From an uncultured Gemmatimonadota bacterium (lineage in GTDB: Bacteria; Gemmatimonadota; Gemmatimonadetes; Gemmatimonadales; GWC2-71-9), in assembly GCA_946887295.1 (NCBI GenBank), contig CAMPKP010000071.1, forward strand, positions 1-15,986: a stretch of 15,986 nucleotides of DNA. The letters run 5' to 3'. Under the pieces are notes generated by a model that saw nothing but the letters and a program-made list of their open reading frames with translations, was not told the DNA's origin and made no database searches. The first letter of the stretch is position 1. Each line of letters starts with the position of its first letter. The translations under genes and the position numbers were made by a program. This document shows positions 13,380-15,986 of this stretch, one piece after another.

Positions 13380-13969
13380 TGCGGGGCGGCCACGAGGTAG
13401 GCGCCGGGGGCCGGCATCGGCGCCTGGAGCAGATCGGGAGCCGGGCGGGTGGATGGGAGCAGCGCCAGCATGCCGCCGGGCACGACCCGGCCCACGCTGA
13501 GCGCGCGCTCGTAGGCGACGTCCGAGCCGTAGATCGCCCGCGCCCTGGCGGACGCGGCGAAGTACCGGGGGTACTTGAAGGTCACCGAGGCGCTGTCGCG
13601 GATCGGCAGGCTGGCGGCGATCTCGAGGCCGTAGACGCCCGGCCGGGGGTGCACGTCCACCCGCACCTCGCGCCCCCGCTCGGCGAACGCCGGGGCCGGG
13701 AAGCTGAGCTCCGCGAAGACGATGTAGTCCGGTGGACCGTGTCGCAGGACGATGATGCGAGGCTCGCCCGCGATGAAGGTCACCGTGGTGTCGGGCGGGG
13801 GCGAGCCCGCGGTCTCCAGCACGATCGCCTCCGCCAGCGGGAGCACCCGGACGCCCGGAGGCGCGGCGGTCCCGCCGCCACTGGCGGGCGGGCGCGAGCC
13901 GCCGCAGGCGGCCGCCGCGAGACAGAGCCAGCTTGCTCGTCCCCAGAGCCTCCGGAATATTCCGGCCAT
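13376..13969 (-). CDS. Predicted lipoprotein of unknown function
   Basis: I do not recognise a family for this 197-residue protein. The N-terminus MAGIFRRLWG has positive charges, then a hydrophobic run ('WLCLAAAAC') ending in a lipobox-like AAAC at Cys22, followed by a Gly/Ser/Pro-rich linker (23-40). This is the layout of a bacterial lipoprotein. Beyond it, alternating patterns such as 'TTVTFIAGEPRIIVLRHG' (61-78), 'YIVFAELSFP' (82-91) and 'EVRVDVHPRPGVYGLEI' (101-117) suggest a beta-sandwich, possibly immunoglobulin-like. No catalytic motif is visible. The ATG at 13969 is preceded by AAGGGG three bases upstream (a short spacing), and no other start lies in frame. Its stop overlaps the trpE ATG, and it is divergent from the barrel protein gene with 27 bases between the start codons. 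An envelope role together with the barrel protein is only inferred from position. Confidence 0.72.
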   Translation of the reverse strand: MAGIFRRLWGRASWLCLAAAACGGSRPPASGGGTAAPPGVRVLPLAEAIVLETAGSPPPDTTVTFIAGEPRIIVLRHGPPDYIVFAELSFPAPAFAERGREVRVDVHPRPGVYGLEIAASLPIRDSASVTFKYPRYFAASARARAIYGSDVAYERALSVGRVVPGGMLALLPSTRPAPDLLQAPMPAPGAYLVAAPQ

Positions 13970-13984
13970 CGACCCCTTGGCAGT

Positions 13985-13990
13985 GAGAGG
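13985..13990 (+). promoter_or_regulatory. Shine-Dalgarno GAGAGG for the GTG start of the outer-membrane protein
   Basis: GAGAGG lies six bases before the GTG at 13997. A second in-frame GTG at 14006 has no better element before it and would remove one of the arginines of the signal peptide n-region. This supports 13997 as the start. Confidence 0.5.
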
Positions 13991-13996
13991 TTCACG

Positions 13997-15986
13997 GTGA
14001 GACGCGTGCGGTGCCCCTGCTGGACGATCGGACTGCTCCTCGCCGCCGGCGTGGCGCCGCTGTCGGCGCAGAGCTGGGACGCGCCGGATGCGCTCGCGCT
14101 GGTTCGCCGGGCGGTGGACCGGCGCGCCGCCGTGGAGGCCGACTCGGGGCTCCGGAGCTACCGAACCCGGGCCCATGGGTTCGTCTTCTTCCTCGCGCAG
14201 GTCGGCGAGGGCCTCACCGAGCCGCCCCGGCTGGTCAAGGCCGACGAGCTGGACGTGGAAGTGTATTGGCAGGCACCCAACCGCAGCAAGCAGGTGGTGC
14301 TCGGATGGCGCGACGGGGCGTTCCTGCCGACCGACATCGAGTATCACCGCGACCACCTCGGCATCGTCACCAACAACTTCGGAGACGTGATCCGGATCGG
14401 CGAGGGCGACGAGGTCCGGGACGCCATCCATCCGCTCTCCCGCGCGGGGCCGGCCGCCTACCAGTATGCGCTGCGCGATTCGCTCACGATCCGCACCGGC
14501 GGTGGAGAGGTGACGGTGCGCGAGGTGCAGGTGCGGCCCCGCTCCTTCGCCCTGCCGCTCGTGGTCGGCACGCTGTACATCGACGCCGGGTCCGCGGAGC
14601 TGGTGCGCTTCCGGTTCAGCTTCACGCCCGCCGCCTACCTCGACCGCCAGGTCGAGGACATCACGATCGTGCTGGAGAACGGGCGCTTCGAGAACCGGTG
14701 GTGGCTTCCCTACCGGCAGGAGATCGAGATCCGCCGGCGCGCCAGCTTCCTCGACTTTCCGGCGCGCGGCATCATCAGGGGGCGCTGGGAGATCACCGAC
14801 TACGACCTCAACGTCCCCATCCCGCCGGCGGTGCTGGCGGGGCCCGCGATCGGAGGTCTCCGGAAGCCCCGGCCGGACGACTCCACCTGGGGCGCGCCGC
14901 TGTCGCAGGCCATCGCGGGCGAGGCGCCCCCGGTCAACCGGCAGGACATGGACGCCCTGCGTGTGGAGGTCGAGCGCATCGCCGGATCCAGGGCTCTGGG
15001 CGGCCTCCCATCCAGCCGTCTGGCGACCGGCTCCCTCAGCGATCTCGCCCACGTCAACCGGGTCCAGGGTCTCGCGCTCGGGTTCGGCGGCGTGCTCGGT
15101 CTTCCCGGCAGCCGCGTGCAGCTGCGGCCGCAGATCGGCTACGGGACATCGGATCACCGGATCACGGGCGGGCTGGCGGTCCTCGCCGGGTCGGGCGCAA
15201 CCCAGCTCTCCCTCTCCGCCGAGCGGCGGATCCGCGACTTCGCCGACCTGCCGGTGATCTCGCCGGCGCTCAACTCGCTGCTCTCCCAGGAGGCGGGCGA
15301 CGACTACGGCGATTACGTCCTCGTCAACGGGCTCGCTGCCGGCATCCGGCACCGGGTGAGCGGCCGGACATCGCTCTCGCTGCAGATCGGGCTGGAGGAG
15401 AGCGAGTCGGCCGCGGTGGCGTCGACCCCCGCTACCGGCCGCTACCGGCCCAATCCGCCGCTGGGGGCCGGCACCTTCCGCGTCGTGCGGGCTGCGGTGG
15501 AGCGGGCCAGCGGCGGAATCGCCGTGCGGCAGGATCTCCAGGGGCGGCTCGCGATCGAAGCGGGCGAGGGTGCCGGGGAGTACCTGCGGGCCTCCGCGGA
15601 GGGGCGGTGGCTGCGAGCCGCGGGTTCCGGGCAGCTCCTCTCCCGGGCCTACGTGGGCGTCGGCACCGATCGCCGTCCTGCCTCTCGCAGCTTCGTCCTG
15701 GGCGGCCGGGGCACGCTGCTGGGCGAGCCTTGTCGGGCCTACGGGGGGAGAGCCGCCGCCCTGGCTCACGTGGAGTGGCGGTTCGAGGTTCCGTTTCCGG
15801 CCATTCCCCTCGGATCCTTCGCCAGCACCGGCCGGCGTCTCACCATTGCGCCGTTTGCGGCGGCGGGCTGGACCGGCAGGCCGCTGCAGGGGCTTCCGTG
15901 GGAGGGCACCGACGGAATCCGCCCCGTGGCCGGCATCGCCGTCGAGTGGCTCATGCGCCTGATCCGCGTCGAGGCCGGGGTGGGGT
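13997..15986 (+). CDS. Outer-membrane barrel protein, DUF5686/BamA-like, cut at the right edge
   Basis: Open frame of 663 complete codons with no stop before the window end. The GTG start gives MRRVRCPCWTIGLLLAAG, a signal peptide with a likely cleavage near 'PLSA-QS' (residues 24-25). The N-terminal domain (about 35-275) has 'LRSYRTRAHGFVFF', 'VYWQAPNRSKQVVLGW', 'VVGTLYIDAG' and 'RWWLPYRQEIEI' (234-245), in the style of LolA-like outer-membrane lipoprotein-sorting domains and the front part of DUF5686 proteins. After a Pro/Gly-rich linker (about 275-350), repeated short amphipathic strands begin at about 355. 'SFVLGGRGTLLGEP' (565-578), 'AYGGRAAALAHVEWRFEVP' (581-599) and 'LTIAPFAAAGW' (615-625) resemble the last strands and conserved RG-loop of BamA/surface-antigen barrels. 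So an integral outer-membrane protein is likely; its cargo or partner is unknown. Only the final strand(s) seem to be missing. It is divergent from the lipoprotein gene. Confidence 0.78.
   Translation, partial: MRRVRCPCWTIGLLLAAGVAPLSAQSWDAPDALALVRRAVDRRAAVEADSGLRSYRTRAHGFVFFLAQVGEGLTEPPRLVKADELDVEVYWQAPNRSKQVVLGWRDGAFLPTDIEYHRDHLGIVTNNFGDVIRIGEGDEVRDAIHPLSRAGPAAYQYALRDSLTIRTGGGEVTVREVQVRPRSFALPLVVGTLYIDAGSAELVRFRFSFTPAAYLDRQVEDITIVLENGRFENRWWLPYRQEIEIRRRASFLDFPARGIIRGRWEITDYDLNVPIPPAVLAGPAIGGLRKPRPDDSTWGAPLSQAIAGEAPPVNRQDMDALRVEVERIAGSRALGGLPSSRLATGSLSDLAHVNRVQGLALGFGGVLGLPGSRVQLRPQIGYGTSDHRITGGLAVLAGSGATQLSLSAERRIRDFADLPVISPALNSLLSQEAGDDYGDYVLVNGLAAGIRHRVSGRTSLSLQIGLEESESAAVASTPATGRYRPNPPLGAGTFRVVRAAVERASGGIAVRQDLQGRLAIEAGEGAGEYLRASAEGRWLRAAGSGQLLSRAYVGVGTDRRPASRSFVLGGRGTLLGEPCRAYGGRAAALAHVEWRFEVPFPAIPLGSFASTGRRLTIAPFAAAGWTGRPLQGLPWEGTDGIRPVAGIAVEWLMRLIRVEAGVG
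15431..15450 (+). repeat. Perfect tandem duplication of a 10-base unit inside the barrel gene
   Basis: The unit GCTACCGGCC occurs twice head to tail. It encodes part of 'PATGRYRPN' (residues 478-486 of the outer-membrane protein), probably a surface loop or periplasmic turn. As 10 is not a multiple of three, gain or loss of one unit would shift the frame. The frame as given is intact, because the conserved C-terminal barrel motifs follow in the same frame. Confidence 0.9.

Noticed and set aside
13970..15769. Minus-strand extension of the lipoprotein frame (797 codons in all)
   Set aside because: The added part is antisense to the barrel gene and would destroy the clear lipoprotein signal peptide.
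1..15986. Mobile element, phage, defence system, CRISPR array or tRNA
   Set aside because: No transposase, integrase, repeat-spacer array, terminal inverted repeats or tRNA-like cloverleaf was seen on either strand; the genes are mostly housekeeping.

Overview
The window is GC-rich bacterial chromosome (about two thirds G+C or more by eye), densely coding on both strands, with very short gaps and several stop/start overlaps. A lipoprotein, a predicted outer-membrane barrel, an FHA-GAF-cyclase and HD-GYP signalling, all within a housekeeping neighbourhood, point to a free-living diderm. The high GC, the '...SAQ' type signal peptide and the DUF5686-like barrel fit Gemmatimonadota, but this is inference and no marker gene here proves it. 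I see no insertion sequence, phage gene, CRISPR array, rRNA or tRNA.

Layout: (1) 1-3774, minus strand, transcribed right to left: a trans-sulfuration PLP enzyme, an M48 metalloprotease, purD (GTG start overlapping the protease stop) and the first 71 codons of mutM. (2) 3834-8174, plus strand: a receiver/HD-GYP response regulator, glmM and glmS, closed by a strong intrinsic terminator at 8225-8261. (3) 8278-9093, minus: an MBL-fold hydrolase of the NAPE-PLD/UlaG-like group. (4) 9141-10186, plus: dtd and maf, overlapping at ATGA. (5) 10183-13969, minus: a predicted lipoprotein, trpE (overlapping at ATGA) and a soluble FHA-GAF-class III nucleotide cyclase. The last gene meets maf tail to tail, both stops lying in one CTAG. 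(6) 13997 to the right edge, plus: an outer-membrane protein with an N-terminal LolA-like part and a BamA/DUF5686-like barrel, cut by the window end.

How the genes work together: glmM and glmS are consecutive enzymes making glucosamine-6-phosphate and glucosamine-1-phosphate for peptidoglycan and LPS, and a c-di-GMP phosphodiesterase-type regulator sits directly upstream in the same direction. dtd, maf and mutM are all quality-control genes (mischarged tRNA, non-canonical nucleotides, oxidised guanine). purD, trpE and the trans-sulfuration enzyme are ordinary biosynthesis genes. The lipoprotein and the barrel gene start 27 bases apart, back to back, and both look like envelope proteins. Most of the window is conventional. 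The less usual points are the two signalling proteins embedded in housekeeping operons, the shared CTAG stop, and the lipoprotein/barrel pair joined to trpE.
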